Assembly (NCBI GenBank): GCA_026008535.1
Contig: BRKX01000011.1
Span: forward strand, 50,948,183 to 51,012,182
Source: Perilla frutescens
Taxonomy: Eukaryota; Streptophyta; Magnoliopsida; Lamiales; Lamiaceae
Direction of reading: 5' to 3'
DNA length: 64,000 bases
Positions 47,290-59,745 of this stretch are shown one piece after another. Each line of letters begins with the position of its first letter. Position 1 is the stretch's first letter. The notes beneath the pieces were generated by a model. The model did no database searches, was not told the origin of the DNA, and saw nothing but the letters and a program-made list of their open reading frames with translations. The position numbers and the translations under genes are program-made.

Positions 47290-47475
47290 TGCATTTCTCG
47301 TTGCAGTACTATCATATTGATAAAAGTTTGGTGAAAACTATTTTTAGTAGAAAATATTCTCATAGGCCCAAAATTAATTTGGGCTTGAGAAATACTTTTA
47401 AGAAGCCCAAAACGAAGAGAATCAAAGTAGTTCAAATGTTACAACTTACAAATAAGTCTAATGAATCTATATTAT
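47290..47475 (+). repeat. Dispersed repeat, also at 30588-30735
   Basis: Shares AGGCCCAAAAT.AA..T.GGG.TTGAG and the following AATA.TTTT..A.GAGCCCAA/AGCCCAAAAC with 30588-30735, then GTTCA.AT.TTACAA. It is a member of an interspersed family I cannot name. The stretch from 47476 to 47990 beside it shows no gene. Confidence 0.5.
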
Positions 47476-47990
47476 AGAGTTTTACTCTAGGTTTTTTTGT
47501 TTTTTTTTTTAAATTTCAGAAGAAGAGTTTTGCTCTAGTTGATCAATCACGGCCACTAAACAGATAAGTTATCGACAAAAGGGTAATTTTATACACAATC
47601 CCCACTTTATTCTTCATTGCCCTCATTTTTTAAAATCCATTTTAATATCCTTACAAAGCCCCTTTGATCTCCACATATCATATCTTGGTCATAGCCCCTC
47701 TTTATTTCCACCACAAATCACAAAATATACAATCTTCAACGGTGAGAACCAAAATATATTCAACATTCACTATAGTATGCAAATATACTTAGTTTTAGTT
47801 CTATCATTTATTCATATTTTCCAACATAAAAAATCAATGGTTAATGTGAATAATTTGGATTGGTGAATGGAGATGAGATGTTAAGGGGTTATGGAATTTA
47901 AAAAATGAAAAATTTAGGGAAGGGGTCCTTCACATCTTCTGAAGAAGAAATCAATGTTTCATGTTATTAATTTGATTGATGAATGGTGAG

Positions 47991-50107
47991 TAGGGCTGGA
48001 AATGAGCCAAATTACTCGCGAGATACTCGGGTATCAGCTCGAAAAAAGCTCATCCAAGACTGGCTCGTTTATTAAACGAGCCGAGCATGAGCCTGCTAAA
48101 CGAGCTCGCCATTTTCTCGAGCCGAGCTCGAGCTTAGCTCGTCGAGCTCGCGAGCTAACTCGGCTCATGAGGTTCTCGAGCTTTTTAACGAGCTGTCTCA
48201 CGAACTGTCTCGCGAGCCGACTCGCGAGTAGTTAAACGAGCCGAGCTCGAGCCTGGCTCGCGAGCTGTCTCACGAGCTTGGCTCGCGAGTGCTTAAACGA
48301 GCCGAGCTCGAGCCGGGCTCGCGAGCAATTCGATTTAGGACTCAAGTTACATACTATTTTTGTAATTTTTTAAATATTATTTATTTATATTGTAACTTTT
48401 GTCAAATTAATACTTCTCATTAAAAATAAAAAAAAATTAATGATATTAACTAATGAACTAATATTATTAAAGTTATGAAATCAATGATCAAGATTCAAGA
48501 GTAACAATTATATACACAAACAGACAAACTAATAGAATATATATATATATATATATATTTATATACATATTATATATAATATAGTTATCTTATTTACAAT
48601 TTTACATAATATATTAGTATAATAAATGATAATAAAATGAAATATGAAATGATATTATATTAATATTATCGAAATTAAGAAATTGAACGCTCAATAATAA
48701 ATATAAAGTAATAAGAGAATTTGTGAATAATATTTACAAAATAATATTTTCCAATTCATTAAATAATATATATGAATGAAATCAATCATTTTATTCTAAT
48801 ATTATCGAAATTAAGAAATCAGATGCTTAACACAAGAGTATATATATGAGTAATAGAAGAAATTAAAGAAAAAGAAATTAACATTATATATTTATATATT
48901 ATATAATAAATAGATTATAGTCCATATTAGATTAATAATTAAAATCTACAAGAATATAAGTTATAGATTATAAAATGATAATATGTGTACAGTAATAAAG
49001 AAAAAAAGAAATTAAAAAATTATGATTTATATTGACAATTTGATAAAACAATACTTATCATTAAATATTAATACATGAAATGTAATCAATGATATTAAAC
49101 TAATATTATCGAAAGTAACAAAATAATAAAAGAAAAATAAAATTAACAAAAATTATAACTAATCAAATGTTCAAGAGTAAATGAGTAATGATATTCTTAG
49201 CACCAATGTTATATAGGTAATCTTAAATTTTTAGTTATAAGTATATTAACGTCTATCGATTAGTATTCTAGTATATAGTCATTAACTTATAAGAATATAT
49301 ATAACATGTGGAAAAAATAGATTATAGCTAGCCCATCTTAGAACATTAGTTATAATTTATAAGAATATAAGTTATAAATTATAAATTTATAACTTGTGTA
49401 AAGTAATAAATGAAAAATGAAATAAAATTAAGATTAATATTGACAACTTGACAAATAATACCCATCATTAAATATTAATACATGAAAGTAAATCAATGAA
49501 AGTGAACTAATATTATTGAAAGTAACAAAATATAAAGGAAAAGAAAAAATTCACAAAAATTATAACTAATCAAATGTTCAATAGTAACAATGTTCTTAGC
49601 ATCAATACGATATAATTAATCTTAAACTCTTAGTTATATAAACTATCATATCATATGGTATACAGTTGATATTAGTTAAAATGTACATAACAATAAAAGG
49701 GAAAAAGAAAATTAACAAAAATTAAAACTAATATTAACAAAATAATCATTCTCAATTCATTAAATAAGAAATCAAATATTCAAGATTAAAAATATTCTTA
49801 TATACTTAGTTATATATAATATTTGTATTATAGTATATAATTTTATAGGTAGTATAATTGTGAATGTAAACGAGCTCGAGCTGAGCTCGAGTTTGAGCTC
49901 GAATTTTAAATAATCGAGTTAAGCCCGAGCCGAACTCGAGTTCGAGCTCGAATTTTAAATAATCGAGCCGAGCTCGAACTCGATTTTTTCCTGTCGAGCA
50001 GAGCTCGAGCAAGAGCCTGAGTTCAAAGCTCGAGTTGAGCTTGAGCTCACGAATCTCTAAATGAGCCGAGCTCGAGCCCGGTGGTACTCGGCTCGTATAC
50101 AGCCCTA
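47991..50107. mobile_element. hAT-like non-autonomous element with AGCTCG-rich ends
   Basis: Starts TAGGGCTGGAAATGAGCC; the complement of the right end reads TAGGGCTGTATACGAGCC. Flanks are ATGGTGAG (47983-47990) and TTCGTGAG (50108-50115), 6 of 8 matching, as for a hAT 8-bp duplication. The ends (48000-48330 and 49865-50107) are arrays of ACGAGCCGAGCTCGAGC-type boxes, inverted relative to each other and strongly GC-rich against an extremely AT-rich interior. The interior has diverged tandem units of about 410 bp; for example 49031 onward and 49437 onward share ATTGACAA.TTGA.AA, TTAAATATTAATACATGAAA, AACTAATATTAT.GAAAGTAAC and ATTATAACTAATCAAATGTTCAA. No transposase. TAGGGCTG..AACGAGCC ends are typical of plant hAT relics. 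Confidence 0.7.
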
Positions 50108-51888
50108 TTCGTGAGAGGTGGAGTGTCGTTGGGGGGGGGGGGGGGGAGTTGGTATTAAAAAAAGAAAAATATTTAGGTAAGAAATCAAATAATTCACTCA
50201 CTTCTGTATGAATAATTGTGGTTAGGATTGAGGTTGCGGCGTTGCAGTGCATGTTGAGACTTGAGGGGCTGTGAAACAGTGAAAGAGAATGAATTGTATT
50301 AGGACTATAAAGTGCATGCTGAGACTTAAGGGGGCTATGAAACAGTGATGAATTGTATTAGGGCTATAAAGAGTAAAATGAAATTGTATTTAGAATTACC
50401 ATTGATAAAAAATTCTTCCTAAGTTTTCTAGAAGCCAAATTTGAAGTGTTTTTTTTAGAGATAAGTGTTCATTTAGTGTAATCATCTATGAATAAAATAA
50501 GTCATAATATTTAAAATATTGAATGCAAATGTATTGCACACAAAGTATTTTGAAAAACGAAATTTTATTTAATTATTTTAAAAAATAATTTGATTTGGAA
50601 GTAAATCATCTAGAGTGTGTGTTTTTTTTTAATTCTCAAATTAATTGATATCGTATAATCTTGCAATTATGTTCTACAAAAGGTTGAAAATTAGTTTGTT
50701 ATGGGTTCGGATGACGTAATTGATATATATATATAGGGGATATATATATAATCAAAATATTTAATCAGCGAATGAAGATGTTAAGATATGGTCCATATGG
50801 ATCAATACTTAATTGTAAGAAAGAAAAAAGTAAACATCGAATGAAATTAGTTAAATTAACTACTTATAGTAGAAACAAATTAGATTTATTATATGTTTGA
50901 TTTGATGTATGGTACGAAGTGAAATTTAACGTGAGAAGTGAGAACTGTCTTCGTTGTTGACGGCGACATTAATAAGATATTCTTCTTCTTGTCGTTTTAC
51001 TCTTCGCATTCCTCGAAACGCAAACGAACGAGCGCCGGCGTCTAAGACGCAACGTGACGGAGCTTTCCCCTACCGGTCTCTGTACGTAAAATACTCATTG
51101 AAAGCGACACCGTTCCCCCTCTCTCTCTCCTCCATCTCTCTCTCTCACACACAATCCAGAATCTTTACATGTACTTGCACCTGTATGGAGCGCGGCACAC
51201 ACATATACACACACACATATATATATATACAAGAGAGAGAATGTGTACTGCTACCGAGGCTTTCACGGGAATCGCAATTCTAGAGAGAGAAAGAGACAAA
51301 ATGAGATTGATCTGAAAGCAACCTTAACTAATTCCCCGCTCTCTACGTGAGCTGCGCATGCGTGCTTGTGTGTGTGTATTTAAGTCGGCGTGACGCAGAG
51401 GAGCGATCACTGATCACCATCACAATTTGAATGTTGCTGGTTTTGGAAGGTTATTTCAGTTGAATTCGATGTATTTGAGAATGTGATTTGCGCTTTTCAC
51501 ATGTTTTCTTTTTTCTTTTTCCTTTTTAACTACCCTTATTTACGATGTTTTGTTTTGCCTCGTTGAATGTGTATTTTGTGTAAGCCTGAAAAATATCGTG
51601 AACACTTTTTGTTGGTAATTTGATCGATTTTTTTGCTAGATTTTTATGCTCTAATCTTTCCCCCCACATTTTTCAGTGGAAAATGAATCTGAATTGCGAT
51701 TAAGGACGTATTTGAATTATTTAAATTTTTCCATGTATAGAATTCGTGCTTCAGAATTTATTATGCACTTTATTGACAAAATCTGCATCTTAATTGCTTC
51801 TATCCTCTGTAATTAATGCAAACGACTTAATATAGTTGGCGATTTGTGCAGTGTTAGAGGATTGAAATCCTGAAGTACTAGAAAAAGA
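50108..51888. other. Promoter and 5' leader side of the SFH gene
   Basis: Contains an oligo-G tract at about 50131-50147 and a 60-70 bp tandem duplication (GTGCATG.TGAGACTT.AGGGG, about 50246-50371). CT- and CA-rich tracts at 51116-51235 and a TATA-like TGTGTATTTAAG at about 51374 probably belong to the SFH promoter/5' UTR. The leader before the ATG at 51889 may contain an intron (about 51460-51850); its limits are not certain. Confidence 0.4.
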
Positions 51889-54800
51889 ATGCCAGGTAAA
51901 TTCGCGTTCGATTCTTCGAAGATATAGATAAGACTGTGTTGAGATACAATGGTAGTTTATTGTGTTTGATTATGCTGATTTTTGTCAATTTTCGACTTTT
52001 AAATTGATTAGAAATAGTTTTCGTTCATGAAAATTGGGGGGAGGGGATCTGATCATGAGATATGTCTTAGGATTAGAAACATTGCTTCGTGTATTTTGTT
52101 TAATTATATCAATTATTGTCAATTTTCGATCTCTTAATCATTGGAAAGAGTTTTGGGTCATGAAGATGGAAGGGAAGAAAGAGAGATCATGTCTGAGGAT
52201 GAAAGAAGGAGACGTCGGATGAGATCTTTGAGGAAAAAAGCAACGAACCCTTCAACAAGGACATCACAGGAGTTGAGGAAACGCGGAAAGAGGGCATTGC
52301 ATTGTATTTTTGCCTCAATTTGTACAGAACTGTACCTAGATAAGGATGAAGAGAAGGTGGTCAATGCATTTCGTCAAGCTTTGGTTGAAAGGGACATGCT
52401 TCCGGCATGTTATGATGATTACCATACTATGTTGAGGTGATTATCTATGACTGATCTTATTCTTCCTCTGGCATTAGCTAATTTGAATAAATGCTTTGTT
52501 TTTTCTTCATCATAATCAAATAAAAGATTGCAATTTTTTGTGGTATGGAAATGAAAATTTCTTAGATGTCAAAATTTTGGTCTGAAACTGTAGATCCGCG
52601 TCACTGATACTTCTTTCAGTGTTTCGAACTCGGAAAGTTATACATTTCTAGATTTCAGAATTTTGGGCTTAACAGGAACTTCTAGGATCTAACTTTTTTG
52701 TCCATGATTTCTGATTTTAATATTTGAAGAAAAAGAAAGTGCATTTTAAAGTTCAAATACCACCACCAAAGAAACAATCATGTTTTGTCAACATATTGGG
52801 TTCATGTTTTCCTTATGTATTATCTGCAGTTTTACCTTATATGGTGCTTGATTCACTACCTTCATCTAATTCCCGGATTGAAATAGATTATTTTAGATGA
52901 TCAATTTCTTCTTAAATCAGATGAGCCACTGATATTACAACTGATTGTACTATATTCCAAATTCATGAAGAATTTATTTTGTTAACTCTAATGATTTTTA
53001 GAGTAAACATGTCCATAAATCATGTGTTTCAATAACTAAATGCGTAGTGTTGCAGATTCTTGAAAGCAAGAAAGTATGACATTGATAAAACAGTACAGAT
53101 GTGGGAAGAAATGTTGAATTGGAGGAAAGAAAATGGAGTAGACACTATAATTCAGGTGAGCTTTCCATCATATGATAAAACTTCTTAATTCCTTCTTTCT
53201 TTTCTTGGTTTTGATGGATATATTATAATTTTCTGAGATGAGAACTGAGATCATAATTGACAGATGATTGTGAACTTGACTCGTTACCATCCTGAAGATC
53301 ATCATTTCAATGACCATAACTTACTTGCTTTATCGAGGACTCCTAAGTTATTGATTTGCCTTGTTTAACTTAAATGTCTTATATAGCTTCTTCTTGTGGT
53401 TTCTATAACAACAATCAGTTCAGTTTTTATGGGTAAATATCTTCTTTTTTTTCACCTCAGGCAAACTACCATATCAAACATGTTTTGTCTGGATAGCTCT
53501 GTGGAAATTCTTATCAAGTGATCATATCATACCAATAAATTTGATAAATATTTTAGCACTAACTTCAAAAGCGTGATGGCTGTCGGTATGTTCAGTTATA
53601 GTTCTGCTAGAGGGACTGTACTGTGTGTTTCCAAAATAGTGACCTACTCTCTTTCGTTGACAACTGGATATATCTTTTTTCAGCATGGTGCCGATATTGA
53701 AGTCTTATTTAACATTTATCTTGCTGTTATGACTATGGTCTATATTCAGGATTTTGTGTATGAGGAATTTGAAGAAGTTCAGCGATATTATCCTCATGGT
53801 TACCATGGTGTTGATAAAGGAGGGCGACCTGTATACATTGAAAGACTTGGGAAAGTTGAACCTAGTAAACTAATGAACGTCACCACTGTGGATAGATTCT
53901 TAAAATATCACATCCAAGGTTTTGAGAAAGCTTTTGCAGAAAAGTTTGCAGCATGTTCTATTGTTGCCAAGCAGCATATTGATTCAACAATAACTATTCT
54001 GGACGTACATGGGCTGGTATTTAGTTTGTGTTGTTGCATTACATAATCTACGACTTATTGATTTCTCATATCAATGTGAATTATATTTCCTGACTTTTCT
54101 TTTTTTTCCTTTACATCTAATACAGAATTGGATGAGTTTTGGAAAGATCGCAAAAGATATAGTAATGCGCATGCAGAGAATTGATAGCAACAACTATCCT
54201 GAGGTGCCTCAGCTTCTTTTTCCAGGAAAAAAAATGAAGTTAATAAACTTTTGCTTGTTCATGTTAGTGATAGATTTTTGTTATCATGTTCAGACATTGC
54301 ATCAAATGTTCATAGTTAATGCGGGTAGTGGATTTAAGTGTTTATGGAATTGGGCAAAAGGCTTTCTTGATCCAAGGACCACTGCAAAAATACATGTAAA
54401 GGAGCTGTATTTTTTTCAAGCTGAATATTATTTGTTTTTGAGAGCAAATGAAATGTTCATTTAACTAAGGTTACTGATATACAGGTGCTAGGTACCAGAT
54501 TCCAAGATAAGCTATTGGAAGTCATAGATGCTAGGTGGGGGGGTCTTCTTCCTTCCTCAAGTATAGTTTTGTAGTGTTTTAGAAAAATTCCTAGACTCTT
54601 CTCTGAATCAAAAATTGAATCTTTGCATTTCAGTCAATTGCCAGATTTTCTGGGTGGATCGTGCTTGTGTCCAAATGAAGGTGGATGTCTTGGATCCAAC
54701 AAGGGACCCTGGAATGATACACAACTGATGAAGGTGTAGATCTTGTCTGTTCATAATTGAAAGTGATATACAAGATTAAAGAACTTTTCATTTGTTGCTG

Positions 54801-57271
54801 CACCATTTTTCCGGTCTTTTGCATTTAACCCGGTTAACCCTTGCAGCTGGTGCATGCTTTGCATGATGGTGACAATGATTTAGGAATAAAGCTAGATAAT
54901 TTCAAGGTAAAATGCTATGAACTTCGGATTGCCAAGTTTGTTGTTATAATGACCATAGTTGACATAACTATTTGCCAGGACCTTAGTAATGAAAACTTTC
55001 CAGTTAGCTACTTTGGTATTGAAAATTCTAAAATCGGGCCAGTTGATATGAAGGTAGGATTTATATAATAAATAATTGGAGTTTTATTAATTCAGAGCAT
55101 AAAACTGAAAGATGGATATCTATTAATCTGAAGCATCAATGGTTGAAGCTATCAATGTAATACTAAAAAATCATTTATTTTGATACATACTTTTTTTAAT
55201 TACTTTTAATACATTCTCTATTAAATTTAATAGATAATTTGTGAAGAAATTTTCATTGAAAATTAATTAAAAAATAAGCAAGAATAAAAATGCATGATTT
55301 AAGAGGTGGATAGTTTCAATCATTGATGATCTAAATTGATAGTTTCCATCTTTGAGGCTCCGGATTGATAGTTAACCTATTTTTTCGGGCTCTAAATTGA
55401 TAAAACTTAAATTGGGCAACTTAAGGTTACCTGAGATGAATGTGAGCTAATAGTTACTTCTTCTAATAGGACCCAAGGACTGAAATTGCTTCATCTTCTA
55501 TTTCAAGAAAATCATCTTATGATGCCAGAGAACCAACACCGTCTTGTAGTAATGTAAGAGTTTCATACTTTGTACAGATAATACCTTTGTCTTTTGGTTG
55601 TTTTTCTACCTTATTTTGTTTCACATATTTATGTTCTTAGTTGTATTTCCTCATATTCTTTGAAGAGAAATAAAATATTTTTTACTTCGTGAAGCTTGAC
55701 TTAACAATTGTAAGTGTGTTTTCTTGAATTAAGACCTCATTTTGAGGAGTTTGATACATTTTGTTTCTCTAATGGTTGAGTATACAGTATACGATAAATA
55801 TTACTGGATAAAGAAATGAGTCCTGCATAGATTTCATTATATTCATGTGTTCTAACTGATGATCATTGTTATGTTTAATTTCATGTTTTGAGCGTTGAGT
55901 TACTGCATTTAATGCAGTGTGTCCTATCCATATTTACGTGATTACATACAAGTTAAAGTGGTCTACATTGCAAATGTCACCGTCTTTTTCTGTGCCCTTG
56001 CTGATCCAGGAAATATTACGGAGATCAGAATTGGATATTTTGGGGGATAGACACGAAGAAGGTCATCCAACAAGTAGGTAGCTATTATGATACTCGTGTA
56101 GTTTTTGAGTTTGTTCTTTTACAATTTCATTCCGGCACGTATATTTATGTTTTTCAGTCAAATGGCAACAAGAATGAATATGAGTATTGCATCTAAAGAG
56201 TTTAACTACAATTAAGATTGTGCTATGACTTCTCTTATTTTTGTTGGGCATTAGCAATAAACTATATTTTGGTGCATGCATGCTGTGAGTTCTTACAAAT
56301 CACATTTAAAACTAGTCTATAAAGTCTTTCAAAATTATTGCATAATGAGAGCAAAAGGTATTGAGCAAGGAAGATTTTAGGGTCATCATTCAAAACTCCC
56401 AAAGCATGTTTTGCTTGATCTGCAGTCATTTTAAATAAACACATCAATTGCCAGAGCCTAGAAGGATAAAACATGGTTTCATCAGTGTGTGATGATCTTG
56501 ATATTGTTACTTGAGCATGTTTCTCATAGCATGAGTAATTCTCTAACATGGTGGACTTAGTCTCAGATTTGGCAGGTCCACTTGCAGAACCAACGTTGTC
56601 AACTGGATCACTCTCTGCTATAGTGGTGGATGTTGTGCTCAGATTACTCACATGCTTATGTTTACTTGGTGGGGTGATCAGAAGAATTTTTAAGATGGAA
56701 AATGCCGATATGGTATTAGAAAACCATGTAAGAACAGGAGTTGGAAATTCAAATTCTCAAGAACTCGATGTACATCCGAAGAATGAGGAGCTTCTCCACC
56801 CGTGTTATGAGAAGTTGCAGCATCTGGAGAATATGGTAAATGAGCTTTCGAAAAAACCTGCAAAAATTCCATCTGAGAAAGAGGACATGATACATGAATC
56901 CCTCAGTCGCATAAAATCCATCGAGTATGACTTGCAGAAGACAAAGAAGGTAAGATAAGTTTTATATTCAATATTTGGATTTTTATCCCGTTCTAGAAAG
57001 AGATGACTAAATGAGCTCTACGTTATTGGTTACTATGTACAGGCATTGCTTGCAACAGCTTCTAAACAAGTGGAGCTATCGGAGTCACTGGAGACATTAA
57101 AGGAGATGAATCTAAACGTGAGTTCTTATTTGCTAGTGAAGTACATGCTCGGTATATTTCATAAATGGCATTTTTTGTCATTGACATTCTTGCTTTATTT
57201 GCTCAACTCAATGATAGGGAACTCAAAGTTGTTGGCTACGAAGTAATAGGTCTCTCCCCCGAGGATCCTGA
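51889..57271 (+). CDS. SFH: Sec14-like phosphatidylinositol/phosphatidylcholine transfer protein (SFH family, Sec14-nodulin type)
   Basis: Lipid-exchange protein that presents PtdIns to kinases and supports phosphoinositide signalling and polarised membrane growth. Fifteen exons: 51889-51895, 52151-52436, 53056-53155, 53750-54016, 54126-54203, 54294-54395, 54485-54534, 54634-54733, 54847-54906, 54979-55053, 55470-55553, 56010-56073, 56561-56949, 57043-57117 and 57218-57271; about 596 residues. Phases agree at every junction. Seen: basic REEREIMSEDERRRRRM; CRAL-TRIO-N (DDYHTMLR/FLKARKYDI, MLNWRKENG); CRAL-TRIO from about 132 (YYPHGYHGVDKGGRPVYIER, TLHQMFIVNAGSGFK, SQLPDFLGGSCLCPNEGGC); a hydrophobic stretch about 438-460; a nodulin-type coiled coil; a SCW-containing tail. 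Uncertain points: the 7-base first exon, with the inner ATG 52189 as alternative, and the exon 13 acceptor (56561, 56567 or 56576, all in phase). Closest remembered relative is SFH13. Confidence 0.88.
55081..55406. mobile_element. MITE inside intron 10 of the SFH gene
   Basis: Inverted ends: GTTTTATTAATTCAGAGC on the left, the complement of the right being GTTTTATCAATTTAGAGC. Further inward GAAAGATGGATATCTATTAA/GAAGCATCAATGGTTGAA.CTATC matches the inverted right arm. It is about 326 bp, wholly within the intron 55054-55469. The TATCAAT..GAAAGATG theme resembles the 27445 element. No clean target duplication (ATAATTGGA against TTAAATTGG). Confidence 0.65.
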
Positions 57272-57396
57272 ATAATTCCACAAGCATGATGTGCTTTTGT
57301 ACCCCTTCAAGCACGTTGATCATTGTTTGTTCACCTGACCTAACTGACTTAAGCTCGGAATGGCTTAGCAACTTTTCAGGGGATCACATTCTTAAG

Positions 57397-57440
<44 letters not shown>

Positions 57441-58245
57441 CTGAGCTTCAAGTTTGCTTGTTCGAGAATCAAGATGCTTATAAGGGTTTTTCATTATTAG
57501 CGGAGGTGTAGTTTGTTGGATCTCTTACAAATTCCGGAAGGACTGCACATACTTTCACCAATTTTCGGTTTGGGTTATACAAAGGACACAAACACAAGAA
57601 AGGAGATTGAAAACATTGATTTATAAGTTTATTTTTTCAGTCTAGACTTGTTCTGGGATCCCTACATTTTCTTACTGATATTTAATGATGTTAGAAATTA
57701 TCATATTTATCCTATATTCCATATGAGAACTCATAATTTACATTTGTCTCACAAATACATACCACCAGTTGTAAAATTGTGAAAGGTTCTTGCTCTGAAT
57801 AGATCAAACTTTGACATTTTTTTTTTGCATTAAATGTAGATAACAGTAAAATGAAATTAGAAACGTGCTTGAGGTTGTCTAACAGATCAAAATTTCAATG
57901 ACAATTTTTGTAATAAATCTAGATAATTGTAAAATGACAGCGTCATGAAATGTAATCAATACAACTTGCTCTTTTCAACCTGTTCAGTTGAAAACTAATT
58001 TAAACCTTTATCTCGCCCCCCCCCCCCCCCCAAATGATGTATATATTCATGAATATTGAAATTATTCTATATTAAAGACGTGAAATGAGAAATTCATGCT
58101 GGGAATAATTTACTCCGTACTAAACGAGTTACAATGCGAAGAAAAAAAAATCCATTAACCTCAACCCTATAGTGCCCACAAGGAAAGTTTTGCAAGATAG
58201 CTATCAGCATCTGGCACTTGTCCAAATCTGTTCTTGAAATCATTC

Positions 58246-58282
<37 letters not shown>

Positions 58283-59745
58283 GTCTTACATGCATCATTG
58301 TACTTTCTACAATTTAAACCAGCTTATTATGCCATCATTGATTTTGAAGGAATGGGTGTAAATTGTAATCAACAAAATACGATGGTAGTAAGAAAAGAGC
58401 GTGGGCAGATCTTTTGATTTCCTCATTGTTCAAATCTTTGACAAACTACAACAATGTACAGGAGATGCAAAGGCTCGCGACAGCTGACACGTGGATGATC
58501 ACTATTTTAACGAACGTTGACTAGAGTATACACAACAGGACTAATTAATATTCACAAAAAATTCCACAGCCTTCGGCCATAACAATGAGAACTGCCCTCT
58601 TTAACATACGGGCAACAACGCATCACCAATCTATGCAGGTGAAACACAAATATGGCCCCTATCTCAACAGAATAACATTAGGGGCATAAGAAAAAAGATA
58701 ACAAAGAAGAGACAAGACTCTGTACACCTACCTCTACTAGTCGTCTCTATCTTCCTGAAGCCCTAGGGGCAGTCCTAATATACAATATTCCCAAAATTTG
58801 AGCAGCCCAGCGTCTCACAATTTGCAGAGCTCTTAAATTTGAACGACGTGCCAATTTTCTGTGCCCTTACAGAAACACAAGCACAAGCTTCACTGAAGAA
58901 ATTGCGAGTCCAAATTAGTATAACATGCCATCTAAAAGTAAAATAACTCAGAAAGATGCGGAGAAGAAAAGACAGGAAGCGAGTATAACAGAAACAGAAG
59001 TCAATACGTGCTAGCCCAGTACCTTCCTACATCTTAAACAGGCTTCAAATACCTGACTCAGACCTAACCCATTAAATGTAATAATTGCATATATTTTTCA
59101 ATTAATCTAGTGTGTCGTGTAATATATAAATATGCACTTGTTGCTCATGACTCGTGTAAAGAAAGTGTTGGGACTCATGTGCAGGCATTCCTGGTCCTTG
59201 TGTTTTTGTTATTTATCTTCTTGTATTTCATCGAATGTTGTCTTATATCTCACACTACATGTGTTTATTTTAGTGTGTATTTTTGCCTACCACCTAGGGA
59301 ACAAATCCTCGCAGACTTTTTTGAGAGGTGTGTCCAGTGGTTTCATCTATTGATTCTGGACAGAAAGATTCTGGTTCAGATTTTTGGTGAACCTGTCACG
59401 GATCCAATCAAGTATATTTTATAGAATATTCCCAGCTTCCTTTTTCTTTGGGGTTGCTTTTCTCTCCAAAAGCCTCTTAAAATATCCCCAACATTTCGTT
59501 CCTTATTTCTTGTTTTGATGACTAGACATTTTTTAGGACAGGAAATACAGGAGATTTCATATTAAATATGGATTACCTAAGCATATAAAGAACCTAAACA
59601 ACAATAAACGTACGTATATTCCATTAATATCAGTTAGTGTGGCAGAAAAACATAAGACATGACTGACCTGTACACTGATGTGTAAGAGTATGCTGACCAG
59701 ACATGAGAAGCACTAATCACCACCGCACAATCTGTTGGCTCATCT
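57272..59745. other. Convergent spacer between SFH and EAF1, with 3' UTRs and simple repeats
   Basis: No coding gene seen. Simple repeats: (CT)n at about 57401-57437, an oligo-C tract at about 58016-58032, (GA)n at 58248-58281. The stretch 58450-59060 looks more mixed in composition and may be a 3' UTR exon of the minus-strand EAF1 gene beyond a 3'-UTR intron; this is speculative. Confidence 0.45.

Noticed and set aside
51000..51283. 109-codon plus-strand frame upstream of SFH
   Set aside because: Covers CT- and CA-repeat promoter/leader sequence; no conserved domain.
56262..56651. 129-codon minus-strand frame opposite SFH exon 13
   Set aside because: Antisense shadow; the plus strand encodes the phase-consistent SFH exon.
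59110..59424. Hydrophobic plus-strand frame downstream of EAF1
   Set aside because: No family, lies in the convergent spacer and probably in an EAF1 3'-UTR intron.
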